From: Methylocaldum szegediense
GTDB taxonomy: Bacteria; Pseudomonadota; Gammaproteobacteria; Methylococcales; Methylococcaceae
NCBI RefSeq assembly: GCF_949769195.1
Contig: NZ_OX458333.1
Coordinates: 1,488,001-1,552,000, forward strand
Direction of reading: 5' to 3'
Length of the DNA stretch: 64,000 bases
Part shown: positions 8,976 to 17,270 of the stretch, piece by piece
Layout of the letters: the number at the start of each line of letters is the position of its first letter
How positions within the stretch are numbered: the stretch's first letter is position 1
The notes under the pieces: generated by a model
Databases searched by the model: none
Seen by the model: only the letters and a program-made list of their open reading frames with translations
Told to the model about the DNA's origin: nothing
Position numbers and translations under genes: made by a program

Positions 8976-9273
8976 ATAGGAAGTCTGACAGGACCGGCCG
9001 AAATGACGCCTAAGGATTTGCGCCCGTTGTCGAAAGCCGGCGTTCCTGAGAGCCCCCATCATCTGGAACGCCTCGCCATCGGCAGTGACCGGTGTGAATC
9101 TGTTAGACGCTCACGGCCGGTCTCGTCCAAACGGTCATTGCCGACTTTTTCCGAGCGTGTGTAAAACTGCCCGACGCAGAAGCCGGCGTCAGGTGACCGA
9201 CAAACAGGCCCCCATGCCGCGAGCCATAGCCGCAAACTGGGGCGCCGATAAATGTTCACCGCGAGGTCAACGG

Positions 9274-10845
9274 ATGCAAGTGGTTTCCCCAAGGCGCCGA
9301 CGTGCACGGCGCTTCATGCTGTTCTGTCTCGCTTTTGTAAGCGGTCGAAGCCTTCGGGCCGGGTTCACCGTTGGATGCGTCATTCTCGCTGCGGGTTGTG
9401 CCTGGATTCCGCCTGGTGGGAAACGGGCCGAGTTCATCTCCGCCCCGGATATGACACATGGGCTCTCCGAAGCCCGTGAGAAGGAACCATTGACACCAAG
9501 GAGAGCATGGCCTGAAGAACAGTGGTGGCGGCAGTTCGGCAGCTCCGAACTGAATCGTTTGATGGCGGTGGCTCTCAAGGACAATCCCGGCCTCAAGGCG
9601 GCCGCGGCGAGGCTGCGCCAGGCGCAAGCCCTGGCCCGGGTGGAAGGCGCGAGGCTGCTGCCGTTCCTGGACGCAGACATAGAGTTCGCCAACGAAAGAA
9701 TTTCGGAGCACGGTGTATACGCCGCGCTCAATCGCGAGGAGGCGGCAGGCGCACATATCGTCTTCGCCAGCATCAACCCCGTCAGTCTCCGATACGAATT
9801 TGATTTCTGGGGCAAGAATCGGGCGGCACTGGAAGCGGCGCTGGGCGAGGCGGAAGCGAGCGCTGCCGAGCAAGCGGAAGTCCGTCTGCAGTTGACCACT
9901 GCTATCGCCCGAGCCTACTTCCGCGGCGTGGCGCTTAGGCAGCAGCTCGATCTGGCGCGGGAAATGGTGGAACTAAGCCATGAGCTGTTCGAGCTCGCCG
10001 ATTCTCGCTTCGAGAACGGAATTACCTCTGCCCACTCCGTGAAACAGGCAATCATTGCCCTAGAATCCGACGAAAAACGCGAAGCCGCTACCGAGGACCT
10101 GCTGGACGTGCAGCGGAATCTACTGGCCCGGTTGATGGGCACCAGCCCCGACCAGACCCGTTATCTATTCGCCAATCCGGTGACCATCCCGGAAAGAATT
10201 CCGCTGCCCTCCCAGCTTCCCATAGGTCTGCTCGCGCATCGGCCTGACCTCGCGGCCGCACTGCACCGGGCCGAAGCCGCCGCGTACCGGATCAAAGAAG
10301 CCAAGGCGCGCTTTCTGCCCACGATCGATCTCACCGCTTTCGCCGGCGTGAACGCCCTGAGGCTCACCAAAGGAGCGAGCTCTCTGGCCAACGTTCTTTT
10401 CTCCGGGTCTAGTTTCGCTTACGGGGTCGCCCCGGGGCTCAGATTACCCTGGTTCGAGGGCGGACGGCTGCGCGGAGAACTGTCTGCGCAGCGGGCAGAG
10501 TACGACGCTGCGGTCGAGCTTTACAACGACACCTTGGTACAGGCCATACAAGAGGTCGCGGACAGCCTGAGCAGCTGGCGCGAGACTCGCAAAATATTGG
10601 AGGCTCACCGACGTCTCCTGGCTTCGCAGCAAGAAGATCTCGATCTTGCGTTGACGCGCTTGGAGGCCGGACTGGATGACCGTCGCATGGTTGTCCGGAG
10701 CCGGCACGCGGTTCTGGCCCAGGAGTATATGCTGAAAAACCTGGAGACCAACCAGCTCATAGCGATGACTGATCTGATCGAAGCCTTGGGTGGCGGCTAT
10801 ACGAATGACGCCGACATTACGCGGTCCCAATCGATCGCAGATTGA
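9274..10845 (+). CDS. NodT-type outer-membrane efflux lipoprotein (TolC-like factor)
   Basis: About 523 residues from the ATG at 9274, which has a GAGG ribosome site seven bases upstream; the open frame extends to 9085 without support. A signal with lipobox VILAAGC is followed by WWRQFGSSELNRLMAVALKDNP, the classic start of the RND-type outer-membrane factor fold, and by two repeated OEP coiled-coil domains. The second holds RPDLAAALHRAEAAAYRIKEAKARF and PWFEGGRLRGELSAQRAEYDAAV. It is predicted to form a trimeric exit duct. It is followed by the EmrA-like adaptor, but no inner-membrane pump gene is adjacent. It is probably the first gene of the presumed NorR-controlled cluster. Confidence 0.88.
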   Translation: MQVVSPRRRRARRFMLFCLAFVSGRSLRAGFTVGCVILAAGCAWIPPGGKRAEFISAPDMTHGLSEAREKEPLTPRRAWPEEQWWRQFGSSELNRLMAVALKDNPGLKAAAARLRQAQALARVEGARLLPFLDADIEFANERISEHGVYAALNREEAAGAHIVFASINPVSLRYEFDFWGKNRAALEAALGEAEASAAEQAEVRLQLTTAIARAYFRGVALRQQLDLAREMVELSHELFELADSRFENGITSAHSVKQAIIALESDEKREAATEDLLDVQRNLLARLMGTSPDQTRYLFANPVTIPERIPLPSQLPIGLLAHRPDLAAALHRAEAAAYRIKEAKARFLPTIDLTAFAGVNALRLTKGASSLANVLFSGSSFAYGVAPGLRLPWFEGGRLRGELSAQRAEYDAAVELYNDTLVQAIQEVADSLSSWRETRKILEAHRRLLASQQEDLDLALTRLEAGLDDRRMVVRSRHAVLAQEYMLKNLETNQLIAMTDLIEALGGGYTNDADITRSQSIAD

Positions 10846-10910
10846 GCATGAGCCGGTCGAGATAAGATAACTGAAGAACCCACGGCGGTCTGTCGAGCGA
10901 TGGAACGGCC

Positions 10911-12341
10911 TTGCCGACGGAATTCGAACAAGCACGTATGAAGATTCATCCCAAGGCGATTCGCGCCCGCCGTAATCGTCGTTTGTTGCTGGTGGCTCTA
11001 GCCGTGGTCGCGAGTGCGCTGAGCTATGCCGTGTATTGGTGGATTCACGGCCGGTTCTGGGTCGTAACCGACAATGCCTTCGTCGCCGGCAATCTGATCC
11101 CGGTCGAAGCGGATACCACCGGCATCGTCACCCAGGTCCTGGTCGAAGAAACCCAATTCGTGAACAAGGGCGACCTCCTGGTTCAGCTCGACGAACACCG
11201 CGCTTACGCCGCCCTGGGACAAAGCGAAGGCGACTTGGGGCGGACCGTGCGCAGCATCGGCGCCCTGTTTGCGACACGCCAGCAACTCTGCCGGAAACGG
11301 GATGCACGCTCGGCCCTGCTCGCCCGAGTACGCCATGACGTGATTCGCTTCCGCCAGGCGTATCCGAGCGGTTCAGTTTCGGAGCAAGTCTTGCAAAACG
11401 CCGAGGATCAGATGACCGCGCTCGGGGCGGAACTACGTGAGGTCGGGGCGGAACTCCAGGCCATTGAGGCACGCGTGGGGGGCACCAGCCGCACGGAACA
11501 CCCCGAGATCGAAGCCGCCAAACACCGGTTTATCGAGGCTTATCTGGATTTCGTGAGGCAGCGTATTCGGGCGCCTGTGTCGGGTTATGTGGCGAAGCGC
11601 AAGGTCCAGGTGGGCGACCGGGTCCACCCCGGAGACCTGTTGCTCATGGTAGTGCCCCTGGATCATTTGTGGGTGGAGGCGAACCTGCGCGAGACTGAGT
11701 TGCGTAAGGTTCGGCCGGGCCAGTCGGCCGAAGTGATCGTCGATCTCTACGGTCGGCGTCGGCTTTATCACGGCACGGTCGAAGGGCTGGTGCCCGGCAC
11801 TGGCAGTGTGTTCGCCCTGCTGCCGCCGGACAATGCCACTGGCAATTTCATTCATATCGTCCAGCGGGTGCCGGTGCGCATTGCTTTGCGGAAAGACGAG
11901 ATTCTGAAGCGACCGATCCGTCCGGGTCTATCCACGGTGACCTCCATCCATATCGGCGAGCCCGGCCGGCCGGTGAATACCTCTCTGGTGGAGGCCGTCA
12001 CCCAGGAATATGCGACCGATATCTTTGCCGAAGAGTTAACCGAAGCGGAATCCAGAGCGCAGTCCATCATTGCAGACAATCAGATTCCAAGCCACGATTC
12101 ATTAGACGAGACCTGCACCGTTCCGGCACCCCTGGCCACCGAGCGGCTCGATCCTAAGCGGCTTGGGAGAACCACGCCGAACGGTGACGGCAAGCTGCAG
12201 ACCAGCGCCCCGGAAGGACAGCGTATACCGCCGATGCCGTCTCCTGAAAAAACCGTCGATCGTTTAGGCATCTCGACGCGCCACCATCGCTCGAAAATGG
12301 GCGGCGGAAATTTCGAAGGAAGCTTTATTCAACCAGGCTGA
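10911..12341 (+). CDS. EmrA/HlyD-family membrane fusion protein
   Basis: This 476-residue protein has one N-terminal helix (about residues 25-42), then VVTDNAFVAGNLIPVEADTTG and VNKGDLLVQLDEHRAY, the biotinyl-lipoyl-like half typical of EmrA. A coiled coil follows (about 95-190), then RIRAPVSGYVAKRKVQVGD and a beta-barrel domain ending near residue 370. The last 100 residues are a polar, Pro/Thr-rich extension not usual for EmrA. The start is either the TTG at 10911 (GGAACGG upstream) or the ATG at 10938. EmrA links an inner-membrane transporter to an outer-membrane duct, which fits the preceding gene. Its partner pump is not in this cluster. Confidence 0.88.
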   Translation: MPTEFEQARMKIHPKAIRARRNRRLLLVALAVVASALSYAVYWWIHGRFWVVTDNAFVAGNLIPVEADTTGIVTQVLVEETQFVNKGDLLVQLDEHRAYAALGQSEGDLGRTVRSIGALFATRQQLCRKRDARSALLARVRHDVIRFRQAYPSGSVSEQVLQNAEDQMTALGAELREVGAELQAIEARVGGTSRTEHPEIEAAKHRFIEAYLDFVRQRIRAPVSGYVAKRKVQVGDRVHPGDLLLMVVPLDHLWVEANLRETELRKVRPGQSAEVIVDLYGRRRLYHGTVEGLVPGTGSVFALLPPDNATGNFIHIVQRVPVRIALRKDEILKRPIRPGLSTVTSIHIGEPGRPVNTSLVEAVTQEYATDIFAEELTEAESRAQSIIADNQIPSHDSLDETCTVPAPLATERLDPKRLGRTTPNGDGKLQTSAPEGQRIPPMPSPEKTVDRLGISTRHHRSKMGGGNFEGSFIQPG

Positions 12342-12348
12342 GGCGAGC

Positions 12349-12699
12349 ATGAGACACGAAATTCGGATCAGAAGCCTGATCACGCTGGTTCTGTTGGTCC
12401 TCGCGTTCCAGGGCAACGCTGTTTTTTCGTTCCTGGTGGAAGGGCTTCAGATTTTCGTCGAAGTCGTGGAGCGTGTGTCCGGGCACCTGTTGGAAACACG
12501 CTTCGGGCTTTCCACTCGTGCCGCTCGCGCGGTCATCGCAGGGTTTGGCTTGACGGTGTGCCTAGCCTTGACGCCGTTCATTGTCAGAAAAATACGGGCT
12601 GTTCTAGGTGGAAACATCACGCTTGCCATGCAGCGGCGGCGGGAGAGACGGGTGCTGCCTCTAGATGGGCACAAAAGGTCGGCCCGAGACATTGGGTAA
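12349..12699 (+). CDS. Small membrane protein of unknown function
   Basis: This 116-residue protein starts 7 bp after the adaptor stop, with GAGGCGAGC as ribosome site. It has two hydrophobic stretches (LITLVLLVLAFQGNAVFSFLV near 10-30 and AVIAGFGLTVCLALTPFIV near 60-80), the first possibly a signal anchor, and a strongly basic C-terminal tail (RRRERRVLPLDGHKRS). I do not recognise the family. Tight coupling to the EmrA-like gene suggests a role with the efflux components; it is too small to be the missing pump. Confidence 0.6.
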   Translation: MRHEIRIRSLITLVLLVLAFQGNAVFSFLVEGLQIFVEVVERVSGHLLETRFGLSTRAARAVIAGFGLTVCLALTPFIVRKIRAVLGGNITLAMQRRRERRVLPLDGHKRSARDIG

Positions 12700-12907
12700 G
12701 TGCCGGCGTTGTTCTACTAGCGACCTATTCATTGCACTTCTGACCCCGGCTAACCGTTCATCGGCAAGACTGTCGGTAACCGCGTTGCCGCAGGATGGGC
12801 TCCGATTTCAATGAAGAGGCGGCGTCCCATCTTTTCTTCGGCCCAGTCGATCACACCTCAGGGATGTTTGTCGTATTTAGTATCAGCGATGGGATTTAGG
12901 AGGATTC

Positions 12908-13057
12908 ATGCGTGAGATAAAAACACGCTGTAGCGAAAAGAAGCCATGCCATGAAATGAAATTTTCCGACCGGCCGAGCGCGGTCAACCTCCCATGTGTT
13001 CGCTGCGGTTTAGACCACGGACTATTCATTGAAGCGGGGTCGACATGGATGCCCTGA
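12908..13057 (+). CDS. 49-residue Cys/His-rich small protein overlapping the cydA start
   Basis: An ATG at 12908 is preceded by a strong AGGAGG site at 5-nt spacing. It opens a 49-codon frame whose TGA (13055-13057) lies inside the first codons of cydA (13 bp overlap), so translation may be coupled. The product has no membrane helix, unlike CydX. It contains Cys8, Cys14-His15 and the cluster Cys30-x2-Cys33-x3-His37, which could bind metal or haem. I do not recognise a family. It might also be a leader peptide controlling cydA translation, or chance. Confidence 0.5.
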   Translation: MREIKTRCSEKKPCHEMKFSDRPSAVNLPCVRCGLDHGLFIEAGSTWMP

Positions 13058-14430
13058 TTCTCGCGCGGATACAGTTCGCATTCACGGTGAGTTTTCACAT
13101 CCTTTTTCCGGCGTTCACGATTGGACTCGCAAGCTATCTCGCCGTGCTCGAGGGCCTTTGGCTCGCGACCAAACGTGAAGTCTTCCTGCAGCTCTACAAA
13201 TACTGGTTGATCGTCTTCGCCGTCGCCTTCGCCATGGGGGTCGTCTCCGGCATCGTGATGAGCTATCAGTTCGGCACTAACTGGGGGCCGTTTTCGGAAA
13301 AGACCGGCCCTATCCTGGGGCCCTTGCTCGCCTACGAGGTGTTGACGGCATTCTTCCTGGAGGCCGGCTTTCTCGGCGTGATGCTGTTCGGCCTCGAGCG
13401 CGTCGGCCCTAAGCTCCATTTCGCGGCGACGCTCCTAGTCGCCTTCGGCACTCTCCTCTCGGCGTTCTGGATCTTGTCCGCGAACAGCTGGATGCACACG
13501 CCGGCAGCGTTTCACTTCGAAGCAGGCCGCTATGTGCCCGACAGTTGGATCGGCGTGATTTTCAATCCGTCCTTTCCTTATCGCTTCACACACATGGTGC
13601 TGGCAGCCTATCTCGCGACTGCGTTCGTGGTCGGCGCGACCGGAGCCTGGCATCTTCTGAAGGACAAGACGAGCGCGCCGGCCCGCGTTATGTTCGTCAT
13701 GGCGGTCGGAATGGCGGCGGTGGTCGCGCCGACGCAGCTGATTGTGGGCGATCTCCATGGCCTCAACACCAAGGAACACCAACCTGCCAAGGTTGCGGCG
13801 ATGGAGGGACACTTCGAAAGCCGAGTCGGCGCGCCGCTAATTCTATTCGGCATCCCGGATGTCGACGAAGCTCAGACGAAATACGCCCTCGAAATCCCCA
13901 AGCTCGGCAGCCTAATCCTCGAACACGACCTCGATGCCAAAGTGACCGGCTTGGATGCTTTTCCACGAGACCGCTGGCCCCCCGTGCCGATCATCTTTTG
14001 GGCATTCCGGGTCATGGTCGGGATCGGGATGCTGATGATTCTGTTCGGACTGGTCGGTGCCGTGCAATTCTTCCGAAAGCGTTTGTTCGATGACACCTGG
14101 TTCCAGCGCTGGGGGGTCGCCATGGGGCCGCTGGGGTTCGTGGCGATCCTGGCCGGCTGGTTCGTGACTGAGGTGGGCCGCCAACCTTTTGCGGTGTACG
14201 GGCTCCTCGGAACGCAGGATGCGGTCTCGCCCATCGGTACGCCAGGCGTCGCCGGGTCGCTGCTGGGGTTCATCGTGGTCTACACGATCATTTTCGGGGC
14301 CGGCTTTTTTTATCTGATCCGGCTCCTGAGACGCTCGCCGGCGACCGGGCTCGAGAAACCGACGGAAAAAGGCCCTCTCAGGACGACCGGCGTCCTGCCG
14401 GGGCCGGCACTCGAGAAAGGCCCGCATTAG
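13045..14430 (+). CDS. cydA: Cytochrome bd quinol oxidase subunit I, cyanide-insensitive (CioA) type
   Basis: This 461-residue multipass protein oxidises quinol and reduces O2 at the cytoplasmic membrane with CydB. The haem ligands are present: His18 (FHILFPAFTIG) for haem b595, His183 (FTHMV) and Met324 (FRVMVGIG) for haem b558. It lacks the long insertion in the quinol loop found in E. coli CydA (522 residues), placing it in the short-Q-loop CioA group. The conserved GRQPW motif reads GRQPF at 378-382. Cytochrome bd resists and relieves NO inhibition, which fits a place downstream of NorR. cydB follows after 12 bp. Confidence 0.95.
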   Translation: MDALILARIQFAFTVSFHILFPAFTIGLASYLAVLEGLWLATKREVFLQLYKYWLIVFAVAFAMGVVSGIVMSYQFGTNWGPFSEKTGPILGPLLAYEVLTAFFLEAGFLGVMLFGLERVGPKLHFAATLLVAFGTLLSAFWILSANSWMHTPAAFHFEAGRYVPDSWIGVIFNPSFPYRFTHMVLAAYLATAFVVGATGAWHLLKDKTSAPARVMFVMAVGMAAVVAPTQLIVGDLHGLNTKEHQPAKVAAMEGHFESRVGAPLILFGIPDVDEAQTKYALEIPKLGSLILEHDLDAKVTGLDAFPRDRWPPVPIIFWAFRVMVGIGMLMILFGLVGAVQFFRKRLFDDTWFQRWGVAMGPLGFVAILAGWFVTEVGRQPFAVYGLLGTQDAVSPIGTPGVAGSLLGFIVVYTIIFGAGFFYLIRLLRRSPATGLEKPTEKGPLRTTGVLPGPALEKGPH

Positions 14431-14442
14431 GAGGCACCGATC

Positions 14443-15444
14443 ATGTTCGATTTAGCGACAATTTGGTTCGGACTGATCGGCGTGGCCCTGCTCGCCTACG
14501 CCATGCTGGACGGCTTCGATCTCGGAATCGGCATCCTGTTCCTCTTGGGCCGCGACGAAGAGGAGCGCGACCGCATGATGAACAGCGTGGCGCCGGTCTG
14601 GGATGGCAACGAGACCTGGCTTGTCCTGGGCGGCGGCGGTCTGTTCGCCGCCTTTCCTCTCGCCTATTCGCTGGTGCTGACGGCGTTGTACGCGCCGGTG
14701 ATCGGGATGCTTCTCGCCCTGATCCTGAGGGGCGTCGCCTTCGAATTCCGGTTCCGGACAGTGCGCGCCAAGACCTATTGGGACTGGGCGTTCATCGGCG
14801 GTTCCACGGCTGCAGCCTTCTTCCAGGGCGTAATGGTCGGCGCCTTGGTTCAGGGCATCCGGATCGAGGACCGCGTCTACGCCGGCGGCTGGTTCGACTG
14901 GCTCAGCCCGTTTAGCGTCCTCTGCGGCGTAGCGCTGGTCACGGGCTATGCCTTGCTCGGCGCTTCCTGGCTGGTCATCAAGCTAGATGGTGAGCTCCAG
15001 GCGCGGATGCGGCAGCTTCAGGAGCCGCTTGGCCTCGCGACCATTCTCGCCATCGCGTTCGTCAGTTTCGGGACCATGGTCGTCAACGACACTATCCGGG
15101 ATCGCTGGTTCGGACCCGAAGCGATTCAACCTTTGTGGCTCATCCCGCTCGCTACCGCCGGGCTCGCGCTCGCGTTCTACCGTGCGGTACGCGCCCAGCG
15201 CACCGTCGCCCCTTTCCTGCTAGCGCTAGGCTTGTTCGCCATGGCTTTCCTGGGGCTCGCCGGCAGCCTTTTCCCTTATCTGGTGCCGCCGAGCATCACT
15301 TACCGCGACGCCGTAAACCCCGATACCAGCCTAGCGTTCCTGCTGGTCGGCGCTGTCATCCTCCTGCCGCTCATTCTCGGCTATACGGCTTACGCCTATT
15401 GGATTTTTCGCGGCAAGGTGCATGCCAGCGAGGGCTATCACTGA
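14443..15444 (+). CDS. cydB: Cytochrome bd quinol oxidase subunit II
   Basis: This 333-residue membrane protein has the CydB hallmarks: an N-terminal YAMLDGFDLGIGIL, then NSVAPVWDGNETWLVLGGG and FEFRFR. About eight helices are predicted and the length is usual for the CioB type. It pairs with CydA in the membrane. Its stop overlaps the start of a DUF2474-like small subunit gene (TGATG). A second, diverged copy of its last 20 codons lies 300 bp downstream (around 15719-15780), evidence of a past duplication of the operon. Confidence 0.95.
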   Translation: MFDLATIWFGLIGVALLAYAMLDGFDLGIGILFLLGRDEEERDRMMNSVAPVWDGNETWLVLGGGGLFAAFPLAYSLVLTALYAPVIGMLLALILRGVAFEFRFRTVRAKTYWDWAFIGGSTAAAFFQGVMVGALVQGIRIEDRVYAGGWFDWLSPFSVLCGVALVTGYALLGASWLVIKLDGELQARMRQLQEPLGLATILAIAFVSFGTMVVNDTIRDRWFGPEAIQPLWLIPLATAGLALAFYRAVRAQRTVAPFLLALGLFAMAFLGLAGSLFPYLVPPSITYRDAVNPDTSLAFLLVGAVILLPLILGYTAYAYWIFRGKVHASEGYH

Positions 15445-15551
15445 TGAAACCAGTAGGCGGAAAGCCGCTCCGCAAGAAACTCGCCTGGTTCGTTCTACTG
15501 TGGGCCGTGGCCGGGCATGGCGTCAAGAGCCCTATGGTGATGCGGTTCTGA
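15444..15551 (+). CDS. DUF2474-like cytochrome bd small subunit, first copy (shortened helix)
   Basis: A 35-codon frame begins within the cydB stop (TGATG). The product starts MKPVGGKPLRKKLAWFVLLW, the characteristic DUF2474 motif of small proteins encoded after cioAB, in which a basic N-terminus leads into one membrane helix. Compared with the copy at 15778 it lacks seven residues inside the helix, so the hydrophobic part is too short to span a membrane comfortably. It may be degenerate. Its family role is assumed by analogy to CydX-type subunits that stabilise the oxidase. Confidence 0.65.
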   Translation: MKPVGGKPLRKKLAWFVLLWAVAGHGVKSPMVMRF

Positions 15552-15642
15552 CCGGGATAGCCGGAAGTACCCTCTTAACCGATATCCGCCAACCGCAGAA
15601 CGAACTTCGAAGATGCCGCTGAACTAAAAGAGGAGAAAAAAT

Positions 15643-15777
15643 ATGTCCGTCCCAAAAGCTAAACAAACACGGGAGAGACTGATAAGGCTTTTTACGCCAT
15701 ATATCTTGGTTCTTGCGTTATACGGTCTACGCCTATTGGATCTATGGCGCCAAGGTGCGCGCCGGCGTAGGTTATCA
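15643..15777 (+). pseudogene. Chimeric remnant: 5' end of the secreted-protein gene fused to a cydB tail
   Basis: After a ribosome site (AGAGGAG), an ATG at 15643 starts MSVPKAKQTR, which is clearly homologous to the start of the secreted protein at 16008 (MSVPKPKQTR). At about 15719 the similarity ends and the DNA becomes a diverged copy of the last 20 codons of cydB (cydB frame: YTVYAYWIYGAKVRAGVGYH, then stop). The fused frame reads the cydB tail out of frame and continues into the second DUF2474 copy, giving a possible 92-residue chimera ending at 15921. It could be translated as such or be only a scar. Confidence 0.7.
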
Positions 15778-15921
15778 TTGACGGAACCGGCTGACGAACA
15801 ACCGCTCCGGAAGAAACTCGCTTGGTTCGTTCTGCTCTGGGCCGGCGGAATCGTCGCGGCTGTCGCGGTCGGATATGGCGTAAAGAGGGCCATGGTTACG
15901 GCAATGACGAAGCAATTTTGA
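15778..15921 (+). CDS. DUF2474-like cytochrome bd small subunit, second copy (intact helix)
   Basis: A TTG at 15778 overlaps the stop of the remnant cydB tail (TTGA), mirroring the overlap at the first copy. It gives a 47-residue protein with QPLRKKLAWFVLLWAGGIVA and a full-length membrane helix (about residues 13-35). This matches DUF2474 better than the copy at 15444. The same frame is also open from 15643, so the domain could be made as the C-terminus of a 92-residue chimera. It is probably the working small subunit if either copy functions. Confidence 0.6.
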   Translation: MTEPADEQPLRKKLAWFVLLWAGGIVAAVAVGYGVKRAMVTAMTKQF

Positions 15922-16007
15922 AGGCAGTGACGGAAAATACGCTACCCGTGTTATGCCGACACAGATTGAACGTCCAGAATCTGCCAAATTCGAGAGGGTA
16001 AAAAAGT

Positions 16008-16787
16008 ATGTCCGTTCCGAAACCCAAGCAGACGCGGAACGTACTGAAACGGCATTTCATGCCATATGTCTTGCTTATGGCGCTATGCGGCACTTCCGTG
16101 TCTGCCGAAGAAACCCGGATCATGCTACGGGTGAAGGGTGTCGATTCCAAGTTCATCGGCAGCGGCGTCGGTGGAATACGGACCGTTGTCGAGGACGCCG
16201 AGACTGGGGAAATCCTGGATCAGGGCTGGATCACCGGCGGCACCGGCGACACCAAACGCCTCATGGAAACCCCTCTTCAACGCGGTCAGCAACTCGCTGA
16301 CGACAACACGGCGGGTTATTTGGCCCGGCTCGAACTCGCCGAACCACGACTTTTGCGCTTCAAGATATTCGGTCCGTACGGACAGCGCCAATCCCTGCAG
16401 GAAGCGAGCGTGACCAGTTGGATTGTCCCGGGCAAGCATATCACCGGCGACGGCATCATCATCCATTTACCCGGTTTCATCGTACGCGGGGGCATCTCTG
16501 GGCCAGAAAAAGGCAAGGCCAGACTGGAGGCGGAGGTGACAATGATGTGCGGCTGCCCCATCAGCAAAGGCGGCTTATGGGACGCCGACAAATACGAAGT
16601 CAGGGCCTTGCTGAAACGGGACGGCAAGGCGGCAGGCGAATATCCTTTGGCGTTCACCGGCAAGGTCAATCATTTCGCAGTTCAGGTACCGGCGGCGGAC
16701 AACGGCGACTATGAAGCGGTGATTTACGCGTACGATCCGCGTACCGGCAATACTGGGGTCGACCGGGTGGTTTTCACGGTTAGATGA
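16008..16787 (+). CDS. Secreted protein of unknown function in the cytochrome bd cluster
   Basis: This 259-residue protein has a ribosome site (GAGAGGG) and a signal peptide (FMPYVLLMALCGTSVSA, cleavage before EET). The mature part looks beta-rich, with a Cys pair in MMCGCPISKGGLWDADKYEV, and ends in an Ig-like region (DYEAVIYAYDPRTGNTGVDR). I do not recognise a family. The CGC pair could bind metal or form a disulfide. Its 5' end is duplicated at 15643, showing that it was part of the duplicated cydAB unit and so has been linked to the oxidase for some time. Confidence 0.7.
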   Translation: MSVPKPKQTRNVLKRHFMPYVLLMALCGTSVSAEETRIMLRVKGVDSKFIGSGVGGIRTVVEDAETGEILDQGWITGGTGDTKRLMETPLQRGQQLADDNTAGYLARLELAEPRLLRFKIFGPYGQRQSLQEASVTSWIVPGKHITGDGIIIHLPGFIVRGGISGPEKGKARLEAEVTMMCGCPISKGGLWDADKYEVRALLKRDGKAAGEYPLAFTGKVNHFAVQVPAADNGDYEAVIYAYDPRTGNTGVDRVVFTVR

Positions 16788-17270
16788 CTTTTTTTGGGCT
16801 TCGCCGTCGCCAAGGCCACGCGGCTCTACGCCGACATCGATACCGTCGCCGATCTGGTGGACCGTGCGGTGACAGGCTTATAGCAATAGCAAGGACAGAC
16901 GAGCCGATTCTTGACGCAAGGAAGCTAGGAGGCATTCTTTAGGCGAGTACCAATCCCCGCCCATCCTTGTCCCGCTGCCGAAAAGCCGGCGTAGAGCCGT
17001 CTTAATTAGCGGGGGCTCTGAAACCACTCCGGTCCTTCGGGCGAGCGTATGACGGGATTCACCGGAATCACGGTTTGGACACCTTCCGCCAACCGGCAGC
17101 AAAGTCTTTACCTCTATTGCACTTCTGCACGTCCGTTTAGGTCTAATGCATCATCTTTGCTATCGCGCAAGCATGGGAGGAGCGGCAGTGTTTATGTTTG
17201 CCACAAAAGTCGACCCGCATGCCTGCTCCACTCATGGCCACTCGTCCGACTCCTTCAGTCTGACCCCAGC
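16788..17270. other. Intergenic stretch with a possible gene remnant
   Basis: From about 16800 to 16882 the plus strand reads FAVAKATRLYADIDTVADL and ends DRAVTGL before a TAG. It looks like the end of a larger protein but has no start and no identified family, so it may be a gene remnant. The rest shows no recognisable gene. Confidence 0.35.

Noticed and set aside
9256-9899. Minus-strand frames opposite the outer-membrane factor gene
   Set aside because: Shadow frames of a GC-rich coding region; no start context or domain.
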